A stretch of DNA of 13,038 nt from Candidatus Hodarchaeota archaeon (GCA_016839955.1 JAEOTI010000270.1:1-13038); one strand, 5' to 3'. Numbered from the stretch's first letter, positions 1 through 6,789 are shown. The notes: a model not told the origin generated them from the letters alone. Translations and numbers: made by a program.

Positions 1-122
1 TCCTTAAACTTATGATGATGGCTGAAAGCGGACAAATTGACTCAGAAAACGAAATGACTCAAGCAGATGCGAGCGCTTATCTCAATGAAATACTCAGGGT
101 TATTGGTAGACAACGAAAATAG
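1..122 (+). CDS. C-terminal end of an unidentified protein (5' truncated)
   Basis: An open frame enters from the left edge (reading from base 3) and ends at TAG (120-122). About 39 residues are visible, ending in a hydrophilic, probably helical tail with the motif NEILRVIGRQRK. The product is not recognised and no domain can be named from so short a piece. The gene converges on the minus-strand GTPase gene, with only six bases between the two stop codons. If this TAG were read through, the frame would run antisense into the end of the GTPase gene, so TAG most likely acts as a real stop here. That matters for interpreting the TAG inside pyrK. The reading frame is moderately certain; the function is unknown. 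Confidence 0.55.
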   Translation, partial: LKLMMMAESGQIDSENEMTQADASAYLNEILRVIGRQRK

Positions 123-128
123 ACCGAT

Positions 129-1124
129 TTATCCAGTTTTGAATCTACCACAAGATGGACAGCAGGAAAAAACAATTTCTTCAATTTCTTGGATAAACAG
201 AGTCTTATCAAAGAAAGCTAGTTCATAATCATCTTTGTCACTGTCCGAGGGCTCAAAAACATCCAATACCGCTTCTCCCATTCGTTTAAGGAAAGCAGAG
301 CTTACACCCTCTTTAAGGACAAATAGAACTGATAATTTTTTTCCAGAATAATTCGCAACATGAACTGGACCTTGGTCACCCTCAACCACCAAGGTCTTAA
401 TGACCGAGCCTTCACCGATTTTTAATAAAAATGATTCAAGGGCTCTATAAACTGCTGAAACTAAAATTGGGGCATCACCGGAAATATCTCCTGCATAACC
501 TGAAGGAACTCCATTTGAATCATGAATAAAAATTTCATTGATGTTATTTTGAAGCGAAACAATCTCAGTTTCACAAACGAGTTCACAAATCCAATCAACG
601 AAGGTAGATAAACCATCTTCTTGAAGGACTGAGGTGTGTAAAAGCCTGAACGTATGGCAATTCTGTAACGGAAGCGATCCTAATTGGAGACTTTCAATTA
701 TTTCATCAAAAGGAAGCATCCCCGTAATATCTATTTTATGTCCAAGAATAGCCAATTCCGTTTCTGGAGTTGTATGATTTAGAATTTTATCCAAGAGCGC
801 CGATGCTTCTTGAATTGCATCTCTTCTGGCTAAATCAACAACAAATATGACTCCAATGCAGCCTTTAAACTCCTTAGCGCCTTGTTCTATAGATTTCCCT
901 AATTCTTCTTCATTTAATGTACAAACAGTAATCATACTTTCTTTTAAAGTGGAATATTGGCCTTTGGAGCTAAAAGGAACTTCTTCAAAACAACGAAAGA
1001 ACTCCCTCTCAAGAGCGCGGAGTAACGAAGTTTTACCTGCTCCGGTTAATCCTGTAATAATAAACTTCGGTACAACTGTCTCTAACTTCAATTTGGCCAA
1101 AATTTTCCCCAGGACTAAAAGCAT
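129..1124 (-). CDS. Ras/Arf-superfamily small GTPase fused to a roadblock-like domain
   Basis: The 331-residue protein starts with a P-loop GTPase domain. Walker A GLTGAGKTS lies at about residues 25-33, a hydrophobic strand ending in VVDLAR at 95-100, the G4-like GHKID at 128-132 (His in place of Asn) and a G5-like HTSV at 163-166. The DxxG (G3) motif expected between P-loop and G4 is missing; that stretch reads TLNEEELGKS. Residues about 195-290 resemble a roadblock/LC7 domain (GDISGDAPILVSAVYRALES, then IKTLVVEGDQGPVHV). Roadblock proteins act as regulators or scaffolds of small GTPases, so a fusion could keep regulator and switch together. The tail has a CCPSC cluster (321-325), possibly a metal or lipid site. 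The start is ATG with no SD. The GTPase call is firm; the roadblock call is by pattern; loss of GTP hydrolysis is inferred. Confidence 0.8.
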   Translation of the reverse strand: MLLVLGKILAKLKLETVVPKFIITGLTGAGKTSLLRALEREFFRCFEEVPFSSKGQYSTLKESMITVCTLNEEELGKSIEQGAKEFKGCIGVIFVVDLARRDAIQEASALLDKILNHTTPETELAILGHKIDITGMLPFDEIIESLQLGSLPLQNCHTFRLLHTSVLQEDGLSTFVDWICELVCETEIVSLQNNINEIFIHDSNGVPSGYAGDISGDAPILVSAVYRALESFLLKIGEGSVIKTLVVEGDQGPVHVANYSGKKLSVLFVLKEGVSSAFLKRMGEAVLDVFEPSDSDKDDYELAFFDKTLFIQEIEEIVFSCCPSCGRFKTG

Positions 1125-1415
1125 GTTGTGAAAATAATCTTGTTTGGATCTATAGTTACCCTTTATGCCTTTTTAGACTTATAGTTCTATAATAAAATTG
1201 TAATCATGAATCTGTTTTGGAAATCATCCTTTATTTCCTTTTAGTAACCAGATTCTTTCTCATTTAAAATAGTAGTTTAAATTAATAATAAACTATGTAA
1301 AGAAAGTATAAGTGTCAAACTTCTTGAAATATGAGTTTGATTAATATCACGCTCTTAAAGAACTGAACTTTTATAATGAGGATATTATTTTGCCAGTTTT
1401 AGTAGGGGTCATTGC
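1125..1415. other. Divergent intergenic region with candidate promoters
   Basis: This AT-rich spacer of about 290 bases separates the minus-strand GTPase from the plus-strand gene starting at TTG 1416. I find no tRNA, no ORF longer than about ten codons and no strong hairpin. A/T stretches near 1187-1197 could serve as a minus-strand TATA box. The clearest plus-strand candidate is listed separately at 1369-1377. Confidence 0.5.
1369..1377 (+). promoter_or_regulatory. Candidate archaeal TATA box upstream of the 123-residue gene
   Basis: The run TTTTATAAT resembles an archaeal TATA box and follows a purine-containing stretch that could act as a BRE. Archaeal transcription usually starts about 25 bases downstream of the box. 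That would fall near 1399, just before the SD-like TAGGGG (1403-1408) that precedes the TTG start at 1416. The spacing fits, but the match is by eye only. Confidence 0.35.
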
Positions 1416-1787
1416 TTGTCTGAATCATCAAATACCATAAACTTTTCTCAATTCCGAAACGAGGTTGAAAGGATATCTACAATATTAAACATTGAAGAAT
1501 TAAGGGGTTTCACAATTTCAACACCGTTTTCTAAAGGATATAAAAGAATTGAGCCACCAAATCCTGATGATTTCATTAATACAATCATCGAAGCTACTAT
1601 TTTTCTAATAAAAGAACAAGAGCGTGATAGTTCCTCTAGCAGGGTAAATATCGAAGATCAGGAAGGAACACCTCTTTTTCAACTTATACTTTACCCTTCT
1701 ATGATCGAAATCAAGGATTTAAGAAAAAATGACGAAACAAACAAATACAAGATCATTTTACCTCCCTCCAAAGAAATTTTTACTTAA
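1416..1787 (+). CDS. Unidentified 123-residue soluble protein
   Basis: The start is TTG at 1416, supported by AGGGG seven bases upstream; no in-frame ATG lies nearby. The product is hydrophilic, with an N-terminal part that could be helical (SQFRNEVERISTILNIEEL) and a C-terminal half with beta-strand character (TPLFQLILYPSMIEIKDL). There is no signal peptide, membrane segment or motif I can assign. Its last 59 bases overlap the start of the membrane-protein gene in another frame, so the two are probably co-transcribed and translationally coupled. I do not recognise the family. The overlap and ribosome site make it likely a genuine gene. Confidence 0.6.
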   Translation: MSESSNTINFSQFRNEVERISTILNIEELRGFTISTPFSKGYKRIEPPNPDDFINTIIEATIFLIKEQERDSSSSRVNIEDQEGTPLFQLILYPSMIEIKDLRKNDETNKYKIILPPSKEIFT

Positions 1788-2220
1788 AAGAATTGCAATT
1801 TGGACAAGAAAACAGTGGACGGATGATCCAAGACCATTATTAGGATTGATTTTAGCATTAGTGATCGGGATTATTGCAACGCTCTTAGATTATAATACGG
1901 GCTGGTTTCTCTTATTATGGATTTCAATAGTTATTGGCGTCGTTTTTTTTGGCGTACTTTATTTTATGTGGAATGTAGCATCAATTGCTGTAATTTTCTT
2001 ACTTGAACGAAAGGAAATTTCCGAAGAAGAACAGATACTTATGAAATATTGGTTGAGGCGAAATATTTTCATCACTGGGCTTTGGGCAGGGATACTATTG
2101 ATGTCATTGTTTGCTCTTCACAACCTCTGGGCTTTATTCGCTGCTATTAATTCTGTTTCTCTCGCTTTTATTATAATGTTTGCAGAGCACGAAGAATCAC
2201 CGTTTGATACTGGAATTTAA
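1729..2220 (+). CDS. Small membrane protein with about four transmembrane helices
   Basis: The 163-residue protein has a basic N-terminus (residues 1-32). Hydrophobic segments follow at roughly 36-54, 58-92 (probably one long or two short helices), 112-130 and 132-152, ending in a short acidic tail (EHEESPFDTGI). A charged loop (ERKEISEEEQ) separates the two hydrophobic halves. Positive residues before the first helix suggest a cytoplasmic N-terminus. The ATG lies inside the preceding gene, giving a 59-base overlap in a different frame; no later in-frame start would keep the basic leader. I recognise no enzymatic or transport motif. A role with the upstream soluble protein, for example as its membrane anchor, is only inferred from the overlap. 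Confidence 0.65.
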   Translation: MTKQTNTRSFYLPPKKFLLKRIAIWTRKQWTDDPRPLLGLILALVIGIIATLLDYNTGWFLLLWISIVIGVVFFGVLYFMWNVASIAVIFLLERKEISEEEQILMKYWLRRNIFITGLWAGILLMSLFALHNLWALFAAINSVSLAFIIMFAEHEESPFDTGI

Positions 2221-2404
2221 GTAGATAAGCCTATATAATCATTTAATTCAAAATTTTATACTCAAAGAGCCTATTTCTAGTGCTTTGAGAAAAAACACAC
2301 TTTCCTCAATAGTACATAAACTTAAGTTCAGAAGTGCAGATAATATCTTGTTCAGTAGAACACTGCTACATTTATCGCCCAAAAACAAACTTTAGGAGTT
2401 TACA
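2221..2404. other. Spacer ahead of the winged-helix/ParA pair
   Basis: This stretch of about 180 bases has no convincing ORF. It holds an A/T-rich stretch (CCTATATAAT near 2231-2240), a second one near 2340-2348 (GATAATATC), a small inverted repeat at 2349-2362 and the TAGGAG ribosome site just before ATG 2405. It most likely contains the promoter of the downstream two-gene operon. Confidence 0.4.
2349..2362. repeat. Short inverted repeat TGTTC-AGTA-GAACA, possible operator
   Basis: Two perfect 5-base arms flank a 4-base centre. The element lies just downstream of an A/T-rich box and about 45 bases before the start of a winged-helix gene, where an autoregulatory operator would be expected. 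Palindromes this short occur by chance, so binding by the neighbouring protein is a guess. Confidence 0.25.
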
Positions 2405-2797
2405 ATGACTGACTTAGAAAAATCTTGGGAAAAAAGATTTATCACAATCGAGGAAAAAATCGATAAACTATCAAATCAAATTACTAGTGTCGCAGAAGTA
2501 TTACAAGGACTTTTTCCTCAATTCAATCAGACCGAAGTTAGTTCTTCAACACCAAGAATCTTTGATGGACTAGATCTCGCGAGATTACCGAAACACCTAC
2601 AAACTACACTTCGTTGTCTTCAAACAAAAGGACAAGCAACTGCGCTTGAAATATCAACAATTACTAATAAAGAAAGGGCCGTAGAAAGTGATTATCTCAA
2701 CCAACTGCATGTTATGGGGTTCGTCGGGAAAAAACGGCGGAAACGCTCCATGATCTTTTTTGTAGCAGATGCAAATAATGAGGAGACTGACAAATGA
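2405..2797 (+). CDS. Coiled-coil plus winged helix-turn-helix protein, partner of the ParA-like ATPase
   Basis: The 130-residue protein has two parts. Residues about 3-38 form an amphipathic helix of coiled-coil type (ITIEEKIDKLSNQITSVAEVLQ). Residues about 60-120 match a winged-helix DNA-binding fold: LPKHLQTTLRCLQTKG, then a helix-turn-helix (ATALEISTITNKERAVESDY), a recognition-helix end (LNQLHVMGFV) and a basic wing (KKRRKRSMIFFV). This layout fits a dimeric DNA-binding protein. The start is ATG with a good SD (TAGGAG). Its TGA overlaps the ATG of the ATPase gene (ATGA), so the two are made together. By analogy with ParA/ParB-type pairs it may be the DNA-binding partner of the ATPase, or a repressor of its own operon. 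Neither is shown by the sequence. Confidence 0.75.
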   Translation: MTDLEKSWEKRFITIEEKIDKLSNQITSVAEVLQGLFPQFNQTEVSSSTPRIFDGLDLARLPKHLQTTLRCLQTKGQATALEISTITNKERAVESDYLNQLHVMGFVGKKRRKRSMIFFVADANNEETDK

Positions 2798-3582
2798 AAG
2801 TCATAGCTTTTCATAGTTACAAGGGTGGAACTGGTAAGACACACCTTTCTAGCAACTTAGCTGCGATGTTAGCTAGAAAACACAAGAAAAAAGTCTGTCT
2901 ACTCGATCTAGACTTTCGAGGACCAAATTTAGCCACGATGTTTGGTATGCCCTCTGAAGAACTTGAGGGAAGAACATTAAATGATCTTTTTATATATGGT
3001 TCAGCGACTAACCTACTAGTAGACTTATCAGAAGCTGTTGGCGCACCACTACATGTCGCATTTGCTTCAGAGGACTTCAGAAAGATGGGTGAAGTAGTTC
3101 GAGCTGATAAACGACAGAGGCATTTTATGCTAAAACAGATCTTAAGGCTCAAAGATGAACTTGCTGAGAAAGGTTTTGATTACACAATCCTAGATACATC
3201 CCCCGGTGTTCAAATGGAGTCAATAGATGGCTTAGTAATTTCCGATATTGTGTTTCTTGTTCTTAAAGGTGATGATTTCGATTTAGCAGGAACCAGAAGT
3301 ATGGTAACACAATTATATTCATTATTGGATTCTCGGAATTATCTACTAGTTAATCGGGTAGTTGATGATCAATGCAGGCTTACTATTGATATCCCTCAAG
3401 GAGAATTGAGTATTAGCGAAAAAGCTGAAAAAGAAGTTCGTATTCCAGTGATTAAATCCATTTCATGTTTTTGTGATCTTCCAAGATTCGGGAGTACTGG
3501 TATTTTCATAACCAAATATCCTGAGCATCCTTTTTCAAAAGAGATAGAAGATATAGCCCAAAAGGTTGTTGACGGCCTATAA
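2794..3582 (+). CDS. ParA/MinD-family P-loop ATPase
   Basis: The 262-residue protein has the deviant Walker A of the ParA/MinD/Mrp group, KGGTGKTH at residues 10-17, with the signature lysine at position 10. It also has the Walker A' strand VCLLDLDFRGPNLA (about 34-47) and a Walker B-like strand DYTILDTSPGV (about 130-140). Proteins of this group dimerise on ATP and position DNA, protein complexes or cell-pole structures, or load metal clusters. There is no CxxC of the Mrp type. MinD is expected to have a C-terminal amphipathic membrane-targeting helix; here the end is IAQKVVDGL, too short to call. The start is ATG after GAGGAG, overlapping the winged-helix gene by four bases. The cargo is unknown, but the DNA-binding partner favours a DNA-linked role. 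Confidence 0.88.
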   Translation: MKVIAFHSYKGGTGKTHLSSNLAAMLARKHKKKVCLLDLDFRGPNLATMFGMPSEELEGRTLNDLFIYGSATNLLVDLSEAVGAPLHVAFASEDFRKMGEVVRADKRQRHFMLKQILRLKDELAEKGFDYTILDTSPGVQMESIDGLVISDIVFLVLKGDDFDLAGTRSMVTQLYSLLDSRNYLLVNRVVDDQCRLTIDIPQGELSISEKAEKEVRIPVIKSISCFCDLPRFGSTGIFITKYPEHPFSKEIEDIAQKVVDGL

Positions 3583-3670
3583 TATACTTTCATTACAAAA
3601 ACTGAAACATTCAACGTTAAATCGTAGAAATTAAACCGATATCTTTAAAGGAGAAAATAGGGGTTAGACG

Positions 3671-3680
3671 TAATTAAAAT
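3671..3680 (+). promoter_or_regulatory. Candidate TATA box for a leaderless pyrimidine operon transcript
   Basis: The TAATTAAAAT stretch is centred about 24 bases before the ATG at 3698. No SD lies directly before that ATG, so the mRNA may begin at or close to the start codon, as is common in archaea. A separate AAAGGAG at about 3646-3652 is too far upstream to serve this start. This is a positional argument only. Confidence 0.3.
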
Positions 3681-3697
3681 AGTCTATTTCTCACTTG

Positions 3698-4204
3698 ATG
3701 TCGTATTTTAAATTCAAATTAGGGGAAGACCAAGTGACATCTATTAATGAAATAAATCGCTTAGAAATGACCCCTGTGGTTGAAACAAGCACGCCAAACC
3801 TACAAGGACTGTATGTAAAAGGCTTTAAAGGACAAGGGCGAAGAAAAACCGGATTTTTGGTCTCGGGAGTAAGAACGATCAACGTTGAACAGCTAAGACC
3901 CAGAAGAGTGAGAACACGAATTACTTGGGGTCCAGAGAACTCTAGTTTTGAAGTAGAAGAACATATTTCAATGGCAATGAGAAGAGCTGGGTCAATACTC
4001 AACTTTAAAGTTCCCTTTGACAAGGAAAAGGATCCTGTATTGATCCGTGGGAGAGTGGATTTATCTAAACGATCTTTTGAGGGCGAATCAATTGCTTTAC
4101 AATGGCAACAAGAAAAGATTGTTTTAAAATCATCTCAGGAAAAAACATTTACTTGTCGTTTAAAACGGAAACAGAGGACAATCGAGATAACGTTGGAAGA
4201 CTAA
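3698..4204 (+). CDS. Unidentified 168-residue protein, first gene of the pyrD operon
   Basis: A TTG at 3695 and an ATG at 3698 stand side by side; I take the ATG. The protein is basic and appears rich in beta strands, with arginine clusters (GQGRRKTGFLV, LRPRRVRTRITWG) and a C-terminal set of alternating strands (TFTCRLKRKQRTIEITLED). No catalytic motif, signal peptide or membrane segment is visible, and I do not recognise the family. Its TAA is followed directly by the TTG start of pyrD with no spacer, so the two are almost certainly translationally coupled. The context suggests a pyrimidine-linked role, such as a regulator or accessory subunit, or a simple passenger gene. The arginine-rich strands would be compatible with nucleic acid binding, which is speculative. 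Confidence 0.65.
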   Translation: MSYFKFKLGEDQVTSINEINRLEMTPVVETSTPNLQGLYVKGFKGQGRRKTGFLVSGVRTINVEQLRPRRVRTRITWGPENSSFEVEEHISMAMRRAGSILNFKVPFDKEKDPVLIRGRVDLSKRSFEGESIALQWQQEKIVLKSSQEKTFTCRLKRKQRTIEITLED

Positions 4205-5137
4205 TTGAATAAACAAGATAAACCCCAGGTAAAAATTGGTACTATTTCACTTAACTATCCTTGGATGATTGCTTCTGGTATATTGGGAACTTCAGCATCT
4301 CTAATTAATCGATTATCTAATTGTCGTCTTGGTGCAATCATAACCAAATCCGTTGGGCCTGAACCAAGATCTGGATACACGAATCCTACTGTTATTGCTT
4401 TTTCGGGAGATTTGAGTGGTACCGTACTAAATGCAGTTGGACTATCTAATCCAGGAGTAGATGCATTCGCTTCTGAACTAATGGAAATCAAATCTCCTAA
4501 AACTCCAATAATTGTCTCTATTTTTGGTGCAACGTCCGAAGAAATTGCGATTGTTACTCAGAAATTAGAAAATGCCCCGATAAGTGGATATGAAATTAAT
4601 CTATCTTGCCCTCATGGTGGTAAGTACGGATTGGCCCTTGGAACATCACCAGATATTGTCCACAAAGTGATTAGTGCTACGAAAAATGAGACAAAGAAAC
4701 CTGTCTGGGCTAAACTTACCCCAAATGTCACAAACATAGTTGACATTGGATTAGCAGCTGAAGAAGCAGGAGCAGATGCCATAGTCGCAGTTAATACAAT
4801 TCAAGCAGTCGCAGTAGATATTTGGACAAGAAAATTAATTCTCTCTCATGGTATTGGAGGCTTATCAGGCGCAAGTCTTAGACCTATTGCTCAAAGATGT
4901 GTTGTACAACTACGTAGAGCCTTGGGAATTCCAATTATCGGAGTTGGAGGTATTCAATCATGGGAAAATGTTGTTGAGTACCTTATTTTAGGTGCTAATG
5001 CAGTCCAAATTGGTTCTGCCTTAATAAATAAATCTCCTGAGAAGTTTTTCGAAGAACTTTCTCTTGGATTTGAAGGTTATCTAGAAAAAGAAGGTTTTAG
5101 TCACATTCATGAGCTGGTTGGGATTGCTCTTGGTTAA
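4205..5137 (+). CDS. pyrD: Dihydroorotate dehydrogenase, catalytic subunit (class 1B)
   Basis: This FMN enzyme oxidises dihydroorotate to orotate in the cytosol. At 310 residues it has the length expected of the class 1 family. The active-site loop ELNLSCPH-type motif is present as INLSCPHGG, with the catalytic base Cys at residue 135; class 2 enzymes have Ser there. Other family motifs are the FMN/substrate region KLTPNVTNI (170-178), NTIQ (197-200), GIGGLSGASLRP (216-227) and the phosphate-binding GVGGI (246-250). Class 1B enzymes pass electrons to NAD+ through PyrK, whose gene follows. The start is TTG, directly after the TAA of the preceding gene, with GGAAG a few bases upstream. The pyrK frame opens within its last codons. 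Confidence 0.95.
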   Translation: MNKQDKPQVKIGTISLNYPWMIASGILGTSASLINRLSNCRLGAIITKSVGPEPRSGYTNPTVIAFSGDLSGTVLNAVGLSNPGVDAFASELMEIKSPKTPIIVSIFGATSEEIAIVTQKLENAPISGYEINLSCPHGGKYGLALGTSPDIVHKVISATKNETKKPVWAKLTPNVTNIVDIGLAAEEAGADAIVAVNTIQAVAVDIWTRKLILSHGIGGLSGASLRPIAQRCVVQLRRALGIPIIGVGGIQSWENVVEYLILGANAVQIGSALINKSPEKFFEELSLGFEGYLEKEGFSHIHELVGIALG

Positions 5138-5975
5138 AGAATATCTTTCTCCAAAGATTCTGCCAATTAAAAGGATCGAGACTTAGTCCCCAAGTCTTAG
5201 AGGTTTATTCTTTGAAAATGAGACTCTCTCACAGAATGCTTCCCCTGGTCAATTTGTAATGCTGTGGGTACCAGGGGTAGATGAAATACCTCTAGGCTTC
5301 GCAGAGATCAATGACTCAACAAATTCTTTAGGCTTTATTATTGAAAAGATTGGTGAGGGTACAAGTGCCCTTTTTGAACTAAAAGAAAATGATAAAGTAG
5401 GTCTTAGAGGTCCTTTTGGTAAATGTTTTAACCTTTCTTCCTGGAGTGGAAAGAATATTATCCTTGTAGGGGGAGGAGTAGGGATGGCTCCTCTTATCCC
5501 ATTAATTACTTGTAATGATTCCTACTCATCATTAGAAATTATCTATGGTGCACAAAACAAGGAATCCCTTTCCCTCACACCGATGATTAACGATTTGAAA
5601 CCCACTACCGCGAAATTTCACGTCACCACTGATGATGGATCAGATGGATTTCATGGCACTATTGTAGATTTCTTCAAAGAAAATTACAAGAATTTAAATT
5701 CTGGATTAGTTCTTGCAGCTGGACCAGAAGGAATGTTATTTGCTCTACATAATTTACTTCTCAAAGAGTTTTCAAAGGCAGACTGGGAATTCTCCTTATG
5801 TGAACGTTATATCAAATGTGCTATTGGAATTTGTGGGTCGTGTAGTTTAGATGATCTAGGATTACGCCTTTGTTACGAGGGTCCTGTGTTAGGTAAGTCT
5901 ATATTGTCTCAACTTTCATCATTTGGCCATTTTGGTCGAAATCTTAATGGAAGTAAACGTAATTTTTCAAAATAG
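5130..5975 (+). CDS. pyrK: Dihydroorotate dehydrogenase electron-transfer subunit, interrupted by an in-frame TAG
   Basis: PyrK carries electrons from PyrD to NAD+ through FAD and a 2Fe-2S cluster. The body is complete. It has GQFVMLWVPGVDEIP at the start of the FAD barrel, RGPFGKCF, the NAD-binding VGGGVGMAPLIP and GPEGMLFALHNLL. The C-terminal cluster ligands are spaced C-x4-C-x2-C-x9-C (residues 230, 235, 238, 248 of the long reading). The only in-frame ATG (5259) would lack the first barrel strands. The frame in fact continues upstream to a TTG at 5130, overlapping the end of pyrD by eight bases, and reads KILPIKRIET, TAG (codon 19), SPSLRGLFFENETLSQ. Both sides resemble PyrK N-termini. 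The TAG may be an error, a nonsense mutation or a decoded codon. With the TAG decoded the product would have 281 residues, close to the usual length. Confidence 0.88.
5184..5186 (+). other. In-frame TAG within the conserved N-terminus of pyrK
   Basis: The codon stands between ...KRIET and SPSLRGLFF, both in the frame of pyrK. PyrK homologues usually show a short acidic stretch before a T/S-P dipeptide (of the type EETP) here, so a GAG-to-TAG single-base change would be the simplest origin. An indel does not explain it, because the same frame carries PyrK-like sequence on both sides. No in-frame ATG, GTG or TTG occurs between this codon and the ATG at 5259. Confidence 0.7.
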
Positions 5976-5987
5976 GATGAAAATTTC

Positions 5988-6779
5988 ATGAACACATTTG
6001 TAGAAGCAATTGAAAAACGTAGTAAAGAAATAAACTCTCGATTAATCCTTGCGCTTGATTTAAGCACTGAAATGACACAGGATAAGGAAACTTGGTCAGA
6101 TAAAAAAAGAAAATTAACCCAACAAGCTGTGAAAATCTTAGAAGAAACAGGATCAGAATTAGCTGGTGTAAAATTTAATCATCAGATGGTGCTACCATTA
6201 GGTATATTTTCCAAAGAATTCGGGGAAGTCTTAGATGCAGCAAACGAAAATGGACATCTTCCTAAAATAATGGACTGCAAAGCAAATGATGTTGGGCATA
6301 CAAATACTTGGATTGCTAACCATTATTTTGACGTAGGGTTTGATGCGATTATTGCCAATCCTTTAGTCGGATATGAGGGTGGAATTGACAAGATTGAAGA
6401 CGTAGTTAAAAAAAGGGATAAAGCCCTTATTCTATTATGTGTTATGTCTCATCCAGGATCTAATTTTACATTTACAAGAGAAGTTTTAGAACAAAAGAAA
6501 CCCGTTCTGACCTATCAACTCATTGCACAAAATGCTGCCTCATGGGGGGCTAGTGGATTAATCGTTGGAGGAACTTATCCTGAACTCGTACAAAAAATCA
6601 GGAATTTAATACCTCCTGACATGCTAATCATTTCTCCAGGTCTAGGAGCTCAAGGTGGAAAAGGAAAAGGACTTCGAAAGGCTGGGACAGATTATTTTAT
6701 TGTTGGAAGGTCAATTTTTGAATCTAAAACTCCACTTGAATCCGCCATCCATTACCGGATACTTTCGGTTGAAAAATAA
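5988..6779 (+). CDS. pyrF: Orotidine 5'-phosphate decarboxylase
   Basis: The enzyme decarboxylates OMP to UMP, the last step of the pathway. The 263-residue TIM-barrel protein has the substrate strand LILALDLS (19-26) and the catalytic DxKxxD motif as MDCKANDVGHT (D96, K98, D101). It also has VMSHPGS (152-158) and the phosphate-binding end ISPGLGAQGG ... IVGRSIF (215-244). It is longer than the compact archaeal enzymes of roughly 210-230 residues and closer in length to the yeast URA3 type, which also has a helix before the first strand. ATG 5988 has an AGGA nine bases upstream. The gene lies 12 bases after the TAG of pyrK, in the same reading frame. It ends ten bases from the stop codon of the converging NUDIX gene. 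Confidence 0.93.
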   Translation: MNTFVEAIEKRSKEINSRLILALDLSTEMTQDKETWSDKKRKLTQQAVKILEETGSELAGVKFNHQMVLPLGIFSKEFGEVLDAANENGHLPKIMDCKANDVGHTNTWIANHYFDVGFDAIIANPLVGYEGGIDKIEDVVKKRDKALILLCVMSHPGSNFTFTREVLEQKKPVLTYQLIAQNAASWGASGLIVGGTYPELVQKIRNLIPPDMLIISPGLGAQGGKGKGLRKAGTDYFIVGRSIFESKTPLESAIHYRILSVEK

Positions 6780-6789
6780 AGTGAGAACC

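Noticed and set aside
847..1131. Plus-strand open frame antisense to the GTPase-roadblock gene
   Set aside because: It lies entirely opposite a gene with clear GTPase motifs and shows no protein-like pattern or ribosome site.
5184..5186. Selenocysteine as an explanation for the interruption
   Set aside because: Selenocysteine uses TGA; this codon is TAG, and the position is not a catalytic cysteine site.
5130..5260. Frameshift as the cause of the short pyrK
   Set aside because: PyrK-like residues lie on both sides of TAG in the same frame, so a substitution fits and an indel does not.
5259..5975. ATG 5259 as the true start of pyrK
   Set aside because: It would remove the first barrel strands, while PyrK-like sequence (SPSLRGLFF..., PGQF) continues directly upstream in frame.
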